Shown: positions 1-8,658 of the stretch, piece after piece
Numbering within the stretch: the stretch's first letter is position 1
Layout of the letters: every line of letters begins with the position of its first letter
Source: Lachnospiraceae bacterium
GTDB taxonomy: Bacteria; Bacillota; Clostridia; Lachnospirales; Lachnospiraceae
Assembly: GCA_015056885.1 (NCBI GenBank)
Contig: SVFL01000033.1
Span: 1 to 32,721, forward strand
DNA: 32,721 nt
Reading direction: 5' to 3'
Translations under genes and position numbers: made by a program
Notes under the pieces: generated by a model
The model's database searches: none
Told to the model about the DNA's origin: nothing
What the model saw: the letters and a program-made list of their open reading frames with translations, nothing else

Positions 1-4
1 GCAA

Positions 5-35
5 AAGGAACCGCCACCTGACGGTTCCTTTTTTT
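5..35. terminator. Intrinsic terminator after the chemoreceptor gene
   Basis: Arms at 5-13 and 22-30 (AAGGAACCG / CGGTTCCTT) are perfectly complementary around an 8-nt loop. A T-run follows on the plus strand (29-35) and a shorter one on the minus strand (complement of 3-6). It lies just past the minus-strand chemoreceptor stop and could also end a plus-strand gene lying left of the window. Confidence 0.8.
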
Positions 36-46
36 ATCTGCCTATA

Positions 47-1792
47 TTACATTTTGAACACTACGAGACAGTCTTTCAATACATCCGACAATCGCAGCAA
101 ATTCTCCGAAGCCTGTTCCAGATTCTGCATGGTGGAGCCTACCCCCTTGGCTGCATTCATGGTACCTTGAGAAGAATCTGCGTTTTTCTGGGAAATACCT
201 GCCAGTTCCTCAATATTGTCGCGTACCGCTGTTCGGGAATCGCTGAGCACACTCACCTTACCCTTAATATTGTCAATGTTAGCCAGTGAGCACTCCACAC
301 CTGCCGAAAGCTTTTCATACTTCTCCTTGGTTTCCTCCAGCTTGCCCTGTTGATGTTCCATATTGGTCTTAACTTCACCCATGACATCAACCATTCTGTC
401 TGAAATACTCAGGAATTCTTCAATGATATTCTCTATATCGGAAGCGGACTTGCTGGACTGGTCTGCCAGCTTGCAGATTTGCTCCGCTACAACCCCAAAT
501 CCCTTTCCGGCTTCACCGGCTCTGGCCGCCTCTATACTTGCATTCAAGGACAACAAATCCGTCTCATCTGCAATGGCCTGAATCATGCCAACTGCTTCTT
601 TAATGCCCTGAATGGACTGATACATCACTGCAATCTGCTCTTCTACTCTATCGATGGAGCGCTTGGTATCCTCATTGGAATTGCTCAATTCCTCAACAAT
701 CTGCTCGGATGCCTTTTCATCCTCATCCATCCGGGCTGCCAGTCCGGTAAGCTGCTCCACTTCTTCCATGATAAGATCAATCTGTTCGCTGATCATAAGA
801 ACATTGTCATTGGCAGTGGTGCTGTGCTCTGCCTGATTGGTAGCACCTCGCCAAATCTCATCCATGGAACCTACTACATCGTCCATCGTCGAGCGGGTAT
901 TCTGGGACATGGACGCCAATTGATTGGCGGATTCCACCAGATTATCGGAAGATACCTTAATATCTTCCACAATCTTGCGCAAAGTCTCCTGCAACTTCAC
1001 ACTAATCCGATATATATCGCCCAATTCATCATTTCTCTTTTGAAGCTTTTTATCTGCTTTCGTACCCAACTCACCATTGACAAGCTGATTCAAATAGGAT
1101 TGTATTTCCTGCATGGTTTTCACCATGGCACCGGATAACAGGGCTACAAATATAGCGGTTATCCCCACAAGACTTACTGCAAAGGAAATAATGCCTGTTA
1201 CCTGTTCCTGGACCAATTCTTCCACGGAAGAAGCCCCCATTGCCACCTCAATGGCTCCCATAACAGAACCATCCGAATTGATCAAGGGCTGATAATATAC
1301 ATAGTAAAGTTGTCCGAACAGTTCATGCTTTTTTTGAAAAACAACTTTGCCCTGATAAATGCGTTCCATAACCTCACTGTCAACTTCAATACCGTTTGCA
1401 CGGGCTCCTTTTTCGTTCCGCAAAGTTGTAATCAGACGTCTGGTGGAAAAAATCATAGACACTTCAAATCCGGTCTTTGCCTGCAAACCGTCAATAAGCT
1501 GTGTCTCTCCGGAGATTTTGGCATCTCCCTTGGTCACTCGTCCACTCTGACTCACCGAATAATCTCCCTTATACAAATTCGTATAAGTCTCATTTACCGA
1601 TGTGGCCACAATCTGCAAAGATTTCTCAATCTCTGCCTCAATACCTGTTCTCAGGGACTTTGTCGCAAACACAGTAATACCGATGCATATAATAAGCATG
1701 GGCAGCAGGCACATTGCCAAAAGCTTTTGTGCAATACCGATTTTGCGATTTTTCTCTGCTTGCTTCTTCTTGGTGCCGGTTTCTTTGGTCAT
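47..1792 (-). CDS. Methyl-accepting chemotaxis protein with single-Cache-type sensor
   Basis: Transmembrane chemoreceptor, 581 aa, that would pass an extracellular ligand signal to CheA/CheW. A basic N-tail is followed by TM1 (about 22-44), an extracellular domain of about 150 residues with single-Cache character (45-198; note YYVYYQPL and the GSVMGAIEV strand), TM2 (199-223), a HAMP segment (224-278) and a long coiled signalling domain. The conserved hairpin tip is at about 408-432 ([20 protein letters not shown]). GGAGGT precedes the ATG. It begins 42 bp after the S41-like gene with no terminator between them, so it is probably the last gene of that run. The ligand cannot be read from the sequence. 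Confidence 0.93.
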   Translation of the reverse strand: MTKETGTKKKQAEKNRKIGIAQKLLAMCLLPMLIICIGITVFATKSLRTGIEAEIEKSLQIVATSVNETYTNLYKGDYSVSQSGRVTKGDAKISGETQLIDGLQAKTGFEVSMIFSTRRLITTLRNEKGARANGIEVDSEVMERIYQGKVVFQKKHELFGQLYYVYYQPLINSDGSVMGAIEVAMGASSVEELVQEQVTGIISFAVSLVGITAIFVALLSGAMVKTMQEIQSYLNQLVNGELGTKADKKLQKRNDELGDIYRISVKLQETLRKIVEDIKVSSDNLVESANQLASMSQNTRSTMDDVVGSMDEIWRGATNQAEHSTTANDNVLMISEQIDLIMEEVEQLTGLAARMDEDEKASEQIVEELSNSNEDTKRSIDRVEEQIAVMYQSIQGIKEAVGMIQAIADETDLLSLNASIEAARAGEAGKGFGVVAEQICKLADQSSKSASDIENIIEEFLSISDRMVDVMGEVKTNMEHQQGKLEETKEKYEKLSAGVECSLANIDNIKGKVSVLSDSRTAVRDNIEELAGISQKNADSSQGTMNAAKGVGSTMQNLEQASENLLRLSDVLKDCLVVFKM

Positions 1793-1834
1793 AATAGATA
1801 CCTCCGCGCTACGGTCTTATGTACTTTCAGGTTA

Positions 1835-3529
1835 TCAGTTTTCTGTTGTACTATCTATTATACCATAACACGCTGAATTTGCCACTATATTCCTGTATTC
1901 CATACATTTTTGAAGCACATAATCGCCACCCTCATCAAAGAGTACCCTCACCGCATTCTCATCAAAAGGAATTTGTACATCAATATCGTTCGTACTCTCC
2001 CTATCTACACCGGAATCCACAAAAATGTCTCCATTTCTATCCAGAAGCAACGAACCGGAGAAAGACAACTCTCCACTTTCCAAAAGACAGGAGCCGACAC
2101 CCTGACCGGAACCGTTTGGCTCCGTAAAACCCATTATGGTTACATTTTCCATCCCCTGCATCACCTTTGTCAGATGATCCGCAGCACTTATACTGGAAGA
2201 ATTTACTAATATTGTAACAGGTCCGTCCCAGATATTTTCTCCCCGAAAATAATGCTCCTTCCCGGGCACATAATGACCTGTTGCATCCTTTAAGTAACAC
2301 TCCGACTTATCATCCCACAATCCGTCAGTACAATAATAGTACTCTCCCTTGGGCGCAAACAAGGATGCCAATGCTTTTACCATCTGCCCGGAACCGCCCC
2401 CATTGCCTCTTAAATCCAGTATCAAATGCTTTTTCCCGGCCGCTTTATATTCTTCTGCCTTCGCTCTTATTTCCGCCTGCATACTACCGTAATTTTCTGT
2501 TTTGGAGGTCTCACTGTCATACATCATTAGCTTAATACGCAAGCAAACCGTTTCTTCATCTATTTCCGCCCACATCATATGACCGGTTTCCACACCCTGA
2601 TTTATGATTTCCAAAGTATCTTTCAGACGTTCGTAATAGTTTCCGAGCTTAGGCAAAACCAACTCTTTTTCCACGTTTGAATCATCCAAATAAGTTATCT
2701 TTACACTGTCACCTCCCACACCTGCTGCAAACAAATCCCTGCAAAAATCTTCATTGTCTTTGTCTGCAAGGGGATAGGCAAACATATGATAAGCCAATGT
2801 CTCCTTTGCCACCTCAGCAATATTATACCCATCCCAGGAAGTAATGACTGTGCCGTTATGGATACCTGCCTCCCGGAAGAAATCGTTTTCCTCCACATTT
2901 ACAGCCACTGTCCGACCATCCTCAAGCGTCATTAATGCAAGCCCATAATCATTTCCGCAAACCCGCTCATAGGCAGCCTGCATGGTTTCTTCCTCATTTG
3001 GCAAAAAACCTATATGCCCATCATGAAACTCTGCCGTAAAGCTGGCCCATGCAATATAATTTTGTACCTCATCATGATTTCGATTCGCCTCTTCAAACAT
3101 GGGCAAATACGTTTCATAAAGGGCATCCAAATCCACCCCTTTGTGTTCTGCAAGAATATAGTGATCCTTCATGGATGCCACTCCATCCTTAAAATCCTGT
3201 ACATAGTTCACACAGCGATACCCTTTGTTCATCATGCACACCGGTATGGTGACAAGTCCAAGTACTGCAGCTGCCACACAAGCCCTTCTTCGCACCTTAA
3301 CCGAATCCTTGATAAAACCGGCCAGCAAAATTACTGCCCCAAGATATGCTCCCAGCATAGATATTTCAAAATCACACATTGCCAGCAAAAGCATACCTGC
3401 CAGCACCGGCACACAATAGACGGCTCTCCATTTATTACTGATGACTCTAACGGCCACACCCGCCAGTATGTATAAAAAAAGAGCTCCTCCCACTACTATT
3501 CCGATTAAAATTTTATCATATAAAATCAT
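1835..3529 (-). CDS. Membrane-anchored S41-family (C-terminal processing/tricorn-like) peptidase homologue
   Basis: 564 aa. Three or four N-terminal membrane segments (about 8-30, 36-53, 57-73, 84-100) carry a large domain on the outer face. That domain has an S41 N-terminal motif (FHDGHIGF, 168-175), a PDZ-like stretch (about 195-290) and the S41 core: LILDLRGNGGGSGQMV (369-384) and NSSSISAADHL (443-453), where Ser448 aligns with the catalytic Ser of TASASE-type motifs. The Lys expected about 25 residues later in C-terminal processing peptidases is missing; that position reads EPNGSGQG (470-477). It may use a tricorn-like mechanism, or be inactive and only bind peptides. It starts 14 bp after the second ABC permease, so it is probably co-expressed with the transporter. 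Substrate unknown. Confidence 0.8.
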   Translation of the reverse strand: MILYDKILIGIVVGGALFLYILAGVAVRVISNKWRAVYCVPVLAGMLLLAMCDFEISMLGAYLGAVILLAGFIKDSVKVRRRACVAAAVLGLVTIPVCMMNKGYRCVNYVQDFKDGVASMKDHYILAEHKGVDLDALYETYLPMFEEANRNHDEVQNYIAWASFTAEFHDGHIGFLPNEEETMQAAYERVCGNDYGLALMTLEDGRTVAVNVEENDFFREAGIHNGTVITSWDGYNIAEVAKETLAYHMFAYPLADKDNEDFCRDLFAAGVGGDSVKITYLDDSNVEKELVLPKLGNYYERLKDTLEIINQGVETGHMMWAEIDEETVCLRIKLMMYDSETSKTENYGSMQAEIRAKAEEYKAAGKKHLILDLRGNGGGSGQMVKALASLFAPKGEYYYCTDGLWDDKSECYLKDATGHYVPGKEHYFRGENIWDGPVTILVNSSSISAADHLTKVMQGMENVTIMGFTEPNGSGQGVGSCLLESGELSFSGSLLLDRNGDIFVDSGVDRESTNDIDVQIPFDENAVRVLFDEGGDYVLQKCMEYRNIVANSACYGIIDSTTEN

Positions 3530-3543
3530 AGTCGCCCTCTTTT

Positions 3544-4320
3544 CTAATTCATATCATCATTCTTAAAAAATACATAGCCCAGATACAGAGCTGCTGTACC
3601 AAAAGCCACAGAAGCAATAATGGTTCCCCACACAACATCCCCGCTAAGGGAAGCATCATATATACAATGTATATCATTTCCCAACCCAAAGGTCACCCAT
3701 TTACTGACCATCATCAATAGGGGAATATTTGACATACTTAAAAATACATTGTGGCATTCCAATACTTCTGTCACTCCCATAGACAGTTCAAACACAAGAA
3801 GACAAAATCCCATAACTCCATACGGATTTTTTATTAAAAACGTCCAAAATGCAAACTCACAGACCATTCGCAGAAGCGGAAACAACATTAGAATCAGACG
3901 CAAAAACACCCAACCAAAAGAAACCTTACTTCCCCATCCATACAGAACTGCATAAATGCCGACCGGTAACATTATCAAAAACAGCCCTCCTATCCCCCCA
4001 AACAACAAGGCCGGAATGACTCTTCCCCCAAAAACATCCCATCTTCTGTGTCCACTCATCAGTTCATAATTGTGGGTTTTGTCTCCAAAATCACTTCCGC
4101 AGATTTGTGCTGTCACTACTATCACATAAAACATGGGAAACATCATAATTCCGCCTTCATTAGTAGCAAAAAATTCTCCCGCCGAAGTAATTTCCTCATT
4201 ATCCAACCAAATAGGTAACAACACTACAAGCACCTGCATCAGCAAAGCCACTACAAGCATGCCCCTTATCACTTTGTCTCTTACTATTTGAAAGAATTGT
4301 GCTTTCACTATATTTCGCAT
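3544..4320 (-). CDS. ABC-2 type transporter permease (second of pair)
   Basis: 258 aa, about six hydrophobic segments, in the permease class that partners BcrA-like ATPases for peptide-antibiotic export or immunity. Near the N-terminus is an amphipathic stretch (MRNIVKAQFFQIVRDK) and later a YELMSGHRRWDVFGGRV loop. The neighbouring permease has a near-identical loop (NYELMSGHSRSAVYWSRV), so the two are paralogues that probably form a heterodimer. I start at the ATG at 4320, preceded by GGAGAG, 13 bp after the upstream permease stop; an in-frame extension to 4347 would overlap that gene. What it exports is not shown by the sequence. Confidence 0.87.
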   Translation of the reverse strand: MRNIVKAQFFQIVRDKVIRGMLVVALLMQVLVVLLPIWLDNEEITSAGEFFATNEGGIMMFPMFYVIVVTAQICGSDFGDKTHNYELMSGHRRWDVFGGRVIPALLFGGIGGLFLIMLPVGIYAVLYGWGSKVSFGWVFLRLILMLFPLLRMVCEFAFWTFLIKNPYGVMGFCLLVFELSMGVTEVLECHNVFLSMSNIPLLMMVSKWVTFGLGNDIHCIYDASLSGDVVWGTIIASVAFGTAALYLGYVFFKNDDMN

Positions 4321-4333
4321 GTTAAGCTCTCCT

Positions 4334-5125
4334 TTAATCCATGTCACACTTTTTGAAGTATAAGTAGCCTGCCAGCAGACAACCGATTCCTACCGCTAGG
4401 GAAACCACAATGGTTCCCACCAAAAAGTCCGGTTCCATAGACGTTTTATAAACAATTACATCTTCTCCGTTTATGTACTCAAAATGACTTTTCTCCAAAC
4501 AAATTAAACGCAATACATTCATAGAGGCCAGCTGTGTTGTAAACTCAAACTCAATGAAAAGCTCTGCCATCGTCGCAAACACCCAGGAAAACTGATACAC
4601 CGTAAAGCCGATAACCATTACCAAATAGCAGTTTCGCATAAGCACAGTAAGCAAAATACATTCACACATCAGACGAAACAAAGGAAACAATGCCAGTCCG
4701 TAACGCAACAACATTCCGCCCATATCTGCCCGGATTCCCCAACCGTTCAGCGCACTAAATATCAGTAAAGGAATCGCAATAATGAGGATACAACTGACCA
4801 TATAGTATATCATACTTACCATTACACGGCTCCAGTAAACTGCACTACGGCTATGTCCCGACATAAGTTCATAATTGATTGTTTTATCCGTATAATCCCA
4901 ACCGCTAATACGGGCGGTAAGGAGTACCACCAAAATTCCAAGTACAACGAAGTCAATCTCACCCATACAAAGTCCCATATAACTTCCGCTCAATTCTTTC
5001 ATGGAATAAGAATCCAAAATATCCACGATTGTAAATACCACCATGGCAACAGCAATCAAATAAATATATACAATCCCATTATCTCTTTTTAATTGATATT
5101 TTTGAGCCTTTATCAGATTCCACAT
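4334..5125 (-). CDS. ABC-2 type transporter permease (first of pair)
   Basis: 263 aa, six predicted membrane helices, paralogous to the next gene downstream (shared NYELMSGHSR loop after the second helix and a terminal FKK-acidic tail). Start taken as the ATG at 5125 (MWNLIKAQKYQLKRD); a GTG four codons earlier (5137) is the alternative, but the GGTGG/GAGG ribosome site fits the ATG better. The start lies inside the 3' end of the ATPase gene (47-bp overlap), which points to translational coupling. With the ATPase it would form a BcrAB/LanFEG-like exporter. Confidence 0.87.
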   Translation of the reverse strand: MWNLIKAQKYQLKRDNGIVYIYLIAVAMVVFTIVDILDSYSMKELSGSYMGLCMGEIDFVVLGILVVLLTARISGWDYTDKTINYELMSGHSRSAVYWSRVMVSMIYYMVSCILIIAIPLLIFSALNGWGIRADMGGMLLRYGLALFPLFRLMCECILLTVLMRNCYLVMVIGFTVYQFSWVFATMAELFIEFEFTTQLASMNVLRLICLEKSHFEYINGEDVIVYKTSMEPDFLVGTIVVSLAVGIGCLLAGYLYFKKCDMD

Positions 5126-6041
5126 TTTCCTCACCACCTACCATATTCATATAATATTGCTCCAGATTCGCCTCGTTCATATGAAGAACCATAGGCACCA
5201 CTCCCCCTTCGTAAAGGGTTTGGGAAATCATTCTGACATCTTCCAGTTTTTCAAACAAGCGAATGCTTCCATCCTTCTCTACTTCATATTCCGTCACACC
5301 CAACTTTTCTTGCAAAATGGCCAGTGCCAGAGAATTATTGTCTGTACCGATGTGATAATATTCCTTACAAATCCGTTTTAAATCCTTCGCCGATACACTC
5401 TGCAAAAGCTTTCCTTTATTAATAAACAGATAGTCCGTACAAAGTAAGGACAACTCACTCAATATATGTGAGGAAATCAATATAGTAATACGTTCCTCTC
5501 TGTTCAGCTTTAACAATAGTTCACGGATTTCCACAATTCCTTCCGGGTCCAAACCGTTTACCGGCTCATCCAACACCATAAGCTCCGGCTTGGTCAACAG
5601 CGCATTGGCAATTCCCAGACGCTGGCGCATACCTAAGGAAAACTTCTGCACCGGCTTTTTCCCGGTATCTGCAAGTCCCACGATTTCCAGAACCTCATCT
5701 ATACGCTCTTTATTGGGAATCCCCTTTTGGAGTCTTTGTTTTTCCAAATTTTCTCTGGCAGTCATTTTTTCCTTGGCGTAGGGAGTCTCTATCATAAAGC
5801 TCATACGGCTGCGTGCCTTGGCCAGTTCCTCTTCCGTCGTACCGCCAAAGAGGGACATTACTCCCCCCGTAGGTAACACCAGACCTCCCAACATTTTCAT
5901 AATGGTTGTTTTACCGGCACCATTCGGACCAATAAGTCCGCAAATCATACCTTCCTTAATTTGAAAAGACACATCATCCACTGCCTTTTGCTTCAAATAT
6001 TTTTTCTCCAAATTCTTTACTTCTATAATTGCTTGCGACAT
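5079..6041 (-). CDS. BcrA-type ABC transporter ATP-binding protein
   Basis: 320-aa ATPase that would power the two downstream permeases. Visible motifs: Walker A GPNGAGKT (38-45), signature FSLGMRQRLG (134-143), Walker B LMVLDEP (154-160), D-loop GLDPEG and H-loop SSH. The 90-residue C-terminal extension is typical of BcrA/lantibiotic-immunity ATPases. AAGGAGGT precedes the ATG. The gene follows the two-component pair but is separated from it by a terminator at 6113-6141, so it probably has its own promoter, in the 70 bp that also hold a TTTAAG direct repeat. The likely role is envelope-stress or peptide-antibiotic resistance, inferred from family and context. Confidence 0.93.
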   Translation of the reverse strand: MSQAIIEVKNLEKKYLKQKAVDDVSFQIKEGMICGLIGPNGAGKTTIMKMLGGLVLPTGGVMSLFGGTTEEELAKARSRMSFMIETPYAKEKMTARENLEKQRLQKGIPNKERIDEVLEIVGLADTGKKPVQKFSLGMRQRLGIANALLTKPELMVLDEPVNGLDPEGIVEIRELLLKLNREERITILISSHILSELSLLCTDYLFINKGKLLQSVSAKDLKRICKEYYHIGTDNNSLALAILQEKLGVTEYEVEKDGSIRLFEKLEDVRMISQTLYEGGVVPMVLHMNEANLEQYYMNMVGGEENVESDKGSKISIKKR

Positions 6042-6088
6042 AGCAGACCTCCTTATTGCATCTTACATTACCCATACTAAAATCAAAC

Positions 6089-6106
6089 CTTAAAGAATTT
6101 CTTAAA
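6089..6106 (-). promoter_or_regulatory. Candidate response-regulator site upstream of the ABC operon
   Basis: On the minus strand TTTAAG occurs twice with a 12-bp period (complement of 6089-6094 and 6101-6106), 48-65 bp upstream of the ATPase start. OmpR/PhoB-family regulators bind direct repeats with about one helical turn between them, and such a regulator is encoded next door. No strong -35/-10 pair is visible here, so this is inference. Confidence 0.35.
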
Positions 6107-6112
6107 TACACA

Positions 6113-6141
6113 AAAAAAGTTGTCATTTCGACAACTTTTTT
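6113..6141 (-). terminator. Intrinsic terminator after the histidine kinase gene
   Basis: AAAAAAGTTGTC (6113-6124) and GACAACTTTTTT (6130-6141) pair perfectly around a 5-nt loop and give a T-run at the 3' side on the minus strand. The hairpin begins at the kinase stop codon, and separates the two-component transcript from the ABC operon. Confidence 0.8.
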
Positions 6142-7057
6142 ATTTGCAAACCTCAAATATAACGCTTATACTCAGCTTATTGTCTTCTAATTGTGCACTG
6201 ACACGCCCTTTTTGTTTACCGGCAAGGAGTTTTACGATATACAGCCCAAGGCCCGCCCCGTTACCGCTTCTGGCCCGATTACCACGATAAGTTCTGTCAA
6301 ACAGCGCATCTACATCCAAAGTATCCGGATTATCCGGCTCATTAGCAAAAGTAATCATGCACTCTCCCTGCTCTGACTCCTCAAGAATAATCTGAAAGTG
6401 CTCTCCTTTAGCATGCCGTAATACATTATTTAACAGATTTCCCCAAATTCGCACGAGCAGCTGTTCATCTGCCAAGACAAATATACTTTTTTCCGGGAAA
6501 TGTACTTGCGGCTCCAGTCCGCCGGTCCGAATGACTGCCTCCTGGGTAACCAAAAACTGTAGCAGCTGTTCTGTTATGTCCACGCGCCTAAGCTCTACTG
6601 CTTCCAAATCACTTTCCAACACAGACAACTGAAAGAAATCATCCGCCATCACTCTCATTTCATCGGTTTTCTGCACACAAATATCCAGATACTGTTGTGC
6701 TTTTGGGGATAATGTTTCTTCCATTTGCAACATCTGCAGATTCCCCTTCATAACCGTCAACGGTGTGCGCAAATCATGTGCAATATCCGACACACTCTGA
6801 CGAATACTCCTTTCCGCCTTCTCTGTTTCCATCTTCAATTGCTTTTGGTAGTCCAGATTTTTGTTTATCTGAATTGTCATATCCGACAAATCCTCATCAA
6901 CCAAATCCACACTGATTTGACGATTATAGGATTTTTCTCTGGTAGCTTCCAATTCCATTCTAATATTACGAATCTGCCTTTTCATTCTCTGAACGTAAAT
7001 TAACAGGCTTATGCAAAGCACCAACAATACCAAGCCAATTATCATAATAGCCGGCAT
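6140..7057 (-). CDS. Sensor histidine kinase with one membrane segment
   Basis: 305 aa from the ATG at 7057 (AAGGAG eight bases upstream); a GTG at 7066 that overlaps the regulator stop codon is the alternative. There is one N-terminal membrane helix (about 4-25) and almost no extracellular sensor, as in kinases that sense through an ABC partner or within the membrane. The phospho-acceptor His is in SDIAHDLRTPLTVMKGN (His94), the N-box is NLLNNVLRHA, and the G2 box is GAGLGLYIVK. The usual DxGxG box reads FANEPDN, a variation common in small Firmicute kinases. It is cotranscribed with the response regulator and probably controls the adjacent ABC exporter. Confidence 0.9.
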   Translation of the reverse strand: MPAIMIIGLVLLVLCISLLIYVQRMKRQIRNIRMELEATREKSYNRQISVDLVDEDLSDMTIQINKNLDYQKQLKMETEKAERSIRQSVSDIAHDLRTPLTVMKGNLQMLQMEETLSPKAQQYLDICVQKTDEMRVMADDFFQLSVLESDLEAVELRRVDITEQLLQFLVTQEAVIRTGGLEPQVHFPEKSIFVLADEQLLVRIWGNLLNNVLRHAKGEHFQIILEESEQGECMITFANEPDNPDTLDVDALFDRTYRGNRARSGNGAGLGLYIVKLLAGKQKGRVSAQLEDNKLSISVIFEVCK

Positions 7058-7062
7058 ATTCC

Positions 7063-7737
7063 TCACTCCTTCAACCTATAGCCAATTCCCCAGACCGTTT
7101 CAATAAAATCCTGTCCCGTAGCCTTTTTCAACTTGTTACGCAGATTACTAATATGTACGTTTATGGTATTATCCTCGTAATAATACACATCATCCCACAC
7201 AGATTCATAGAGATTGGCCTTGGTATATACTTTCTTGGGATTTTCCAAAAACAGCCTCAATAAATGCATTTCTTTTGCAGTTAATGTAATCTTCTTTCCC
7301 TCAAAGGTCACACAGTTTTCCGTAAGAGAAAAAAGCAATTTGCCACAGGAAAGCTCTCTGTTTTTCTCTTCTTTGATGCTGCGGCGCAAAACAACTTCCA
7401 TGCGTACCAAAACCTCATTCAAATCAAAGGGCTTCAGTATATAATCATCCGCCCCCAGGCGAAGCACCTCCAGCCTGGTCTCCATCATCGTTTTGGCAGA
7501 CAAAACAATTACAGGCGTCTCCCGACTTTTTCGCAGTTCCCGGATTAGTTGCTCACCGCTTTTAAATGGCAGCATCAAATCCATAAGTATTAAATCGTAC
7601 TCCCGCTCTGCCATTTGTTCTGTGGCACTTTTCCCATCTAAAGCCTTCCACACATCATACCCCTTTTGTGTCAAAAAAGACTCCAGCATGGCATTGATTT
7701 CTTTGTCGTCCTCTACAATTAATATCTTTTTATTCAT
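7063..7737 (-). CDS. OmpR/PhoB-family response regulator
   Basis: 224-aa DNA-binding regulator. The receiver domain (1-120) has the acidic pair ED-D at 9-11, phospho-acceptor Asp53 (ILMDLMLP), a Ser/Thr switch in VLSAK and the conserved Lys in ILKPFD. The winged-helix C-terminal domain (about 130-224) carries the TAKEMHLLRLFLENP and ISNLRNKLKK signatures. Start taken at the ATG at 7737, with AGGTG ten bases upstream; an in-frame TTG at 7767 has no ribosome site. A good TATAAT lies just upstream (7771-7776). First gene of the two-component transcript. Confidence 0.93.
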   Translation of the reverse strand: MNKKILIVEDDKEINAMLESFLTQKGYDVWKALDGKSATEQMAEREYDLILMDLMLPFKSGEQLIRELRKSRETPVIVLSAKTMMETRLEVLRLGADDYILKPFDLNEVLVRMEVVLRRSIKEEKNRELSCGKLLFSLTENCVTFEGKKITLTAKEMHLLRLFLENPKKVYTKANLYESVWDDVYYYEDNTINVHISNLRNKLKKATGQDFIETVWGIGYRLKE

Positions 7738-7770
7738 TGACACACTACACCTACCATCATTTGTCAAATA

Positions 7771-7776
7771 ATTATA
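7771..7776 (-). promoter_or_regulatory. Probable -10 element of the two-component operon
   Basis: A perfect TATAAT on the minus strand, 34 bp upstream of the chosen regulator start. No good -35 hexamer is seen at 16-18 bp spacing, so an activator or a weak basal promoter is possible. Confidence 0.45.
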
Positions 7777-7830
7777 GTAAGTCTATCAGTTTTTTTAATA
7801 AGTCGCAAGCAAAGAATCATTCTCTGATAC

Positions 7831-7858
7831 AAAAAGTCCCCCGCATCTGCGGGGGACT
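7831..7858 (-). terminator. Intrinsic terminator of the amino-acid ABC operon
   Basis: Perfect 11-bp arms (7835-7845 and 7848-7858, core GTCCCCCGC/GCGGGGGAC) with a TC loop, followed on the minus strand by five Ts. It sits 3 bp after the ATPase stop codon. Confidence 0.92.
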
Positions 7859-7861
7859 CTA

Positions 7862-8647
7862 TTACCCTTCTGTATATCTGGTCAAGAACTGCTTCGTACG
7901 CTCCTCCTTAGGATTATTAATCACTTCCTTCGGGTCGCCCTGCTCCACAATCACACCACCATCCATGAAAATCACCTGATCTGCCACATCTCTTGCAAAG
8001 GCCATCTCATGGGTTACAATAATCATCGTAGTCTTCTGCTCTGCCAGACCACGGATAACCTTGAGCACCTCACCTGTAAGCTCCGGGTCCAGTGCCGAAG
8101 TAGGCTCATCGAAACACAAAATATCCGGCTTTAATGCCAATGCTCTGGCGATTGCCACACGCTGCTGCTGTCCTCCGGAAAGCTGATGAGGATAGTGACC
8201 GGTTCTTTCCGCCAGTCCCATCTGATCCAAAAGCTCCAGACCATGTGCCTCTATCTCCTTGTAGATTTCCCTTTTTCTCGATTTAAAATCTTCCCGCTCC
8301 CGGGCCAACAGTTTCTCTGCCAAAGTCACATTTTCCAAAGCAGTATACTGCGGAAAGAGGTTAAAGGACTGAAAAACCATGCCAAAATGCAGGCGCTTTT
8401 TACGTAAATCCTTCTCCCAATCAGAAGCCTTTGCAGAAGCATCAAACAACGTATTACCCTTTACAATAATACTGCCGCTGTCCGGTCTCTCCAGAAAATT
8501 CAGACATCGAAGCAGTGTGGTCTTACCGGAACCGGATGAACCGATAATTGCAAGCGCCTTACCTTCCTCCAAAGAAAAGCTGACATCCTGCAAGACCTTA
8601 GTATTTTCAAAATGTTTTTCTATATTTTTTACTTCCAGAATCGCCAT
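7862..8647 (-). CDS. Polar amino-acid ABC transporter ATP-binding protein (GlnQ/HisP type)
   Basis: 261-aa ATPase of a polar amino-acid uptake system. Walker A GSSGSGKT (36-43), Q-loop FGMVFQSFNLFPQYTALENV, signature LSGGQQQRVAIARAL, Walker B ILCFDEPTSALDPE and H-loop VTHEM are all intact, and the fold ends with the family's usual TKQFLTRY tail. There is a small insert of about 20 residues after the Q-loop (REREDFKSRKREIYKEIEA). GGAGGG precedes the ATG. Third gene of the binding protein-permease-ATPase operon, 11 bp after the permease, and followed by a strong terminator. The substrate would be set by the binding protein. Confidence 0.95.
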   Translation of the reverse strand: MAILEVKNIEKHFENTKVLQDVSFSLEEGKALAIIGSSGSGKTTLLRCLNFLERPDSGSIIVKGNTLFDASAKASDWEKDLRKKRLHFGMVFQSFNLFPQYTALENVTLAEKLLAREREDFKSRKREIYKEIEAHGLELLDQMGLAERTGHYPHQLSGGQQQRVAIARALALKPDILCFDEPTSALDPELTGEVLKVIRGLAEQKTTMIIVTHEMAFARDVADQVIFMDGGVIVEQGDPKEVINNPKEERTKQFLTRYTEG

Positions 8648-8658
8648 GTCCGCCCTCC

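Noticed and set aside
7762..7767. A consensus TTGACA just upstream of the response-regulator gene as a -35 box
   Set aside because: A -10 at the proper distance would fall at the start codon; the TATAAT at 7771-7776 lies on the wrong side of it to pair.
7829..7861. A riboswitch after the amino-acid ABC operon
   Set aside because: The GC-rich stem with a T-run directly after the stop codon is explained by a terminator.
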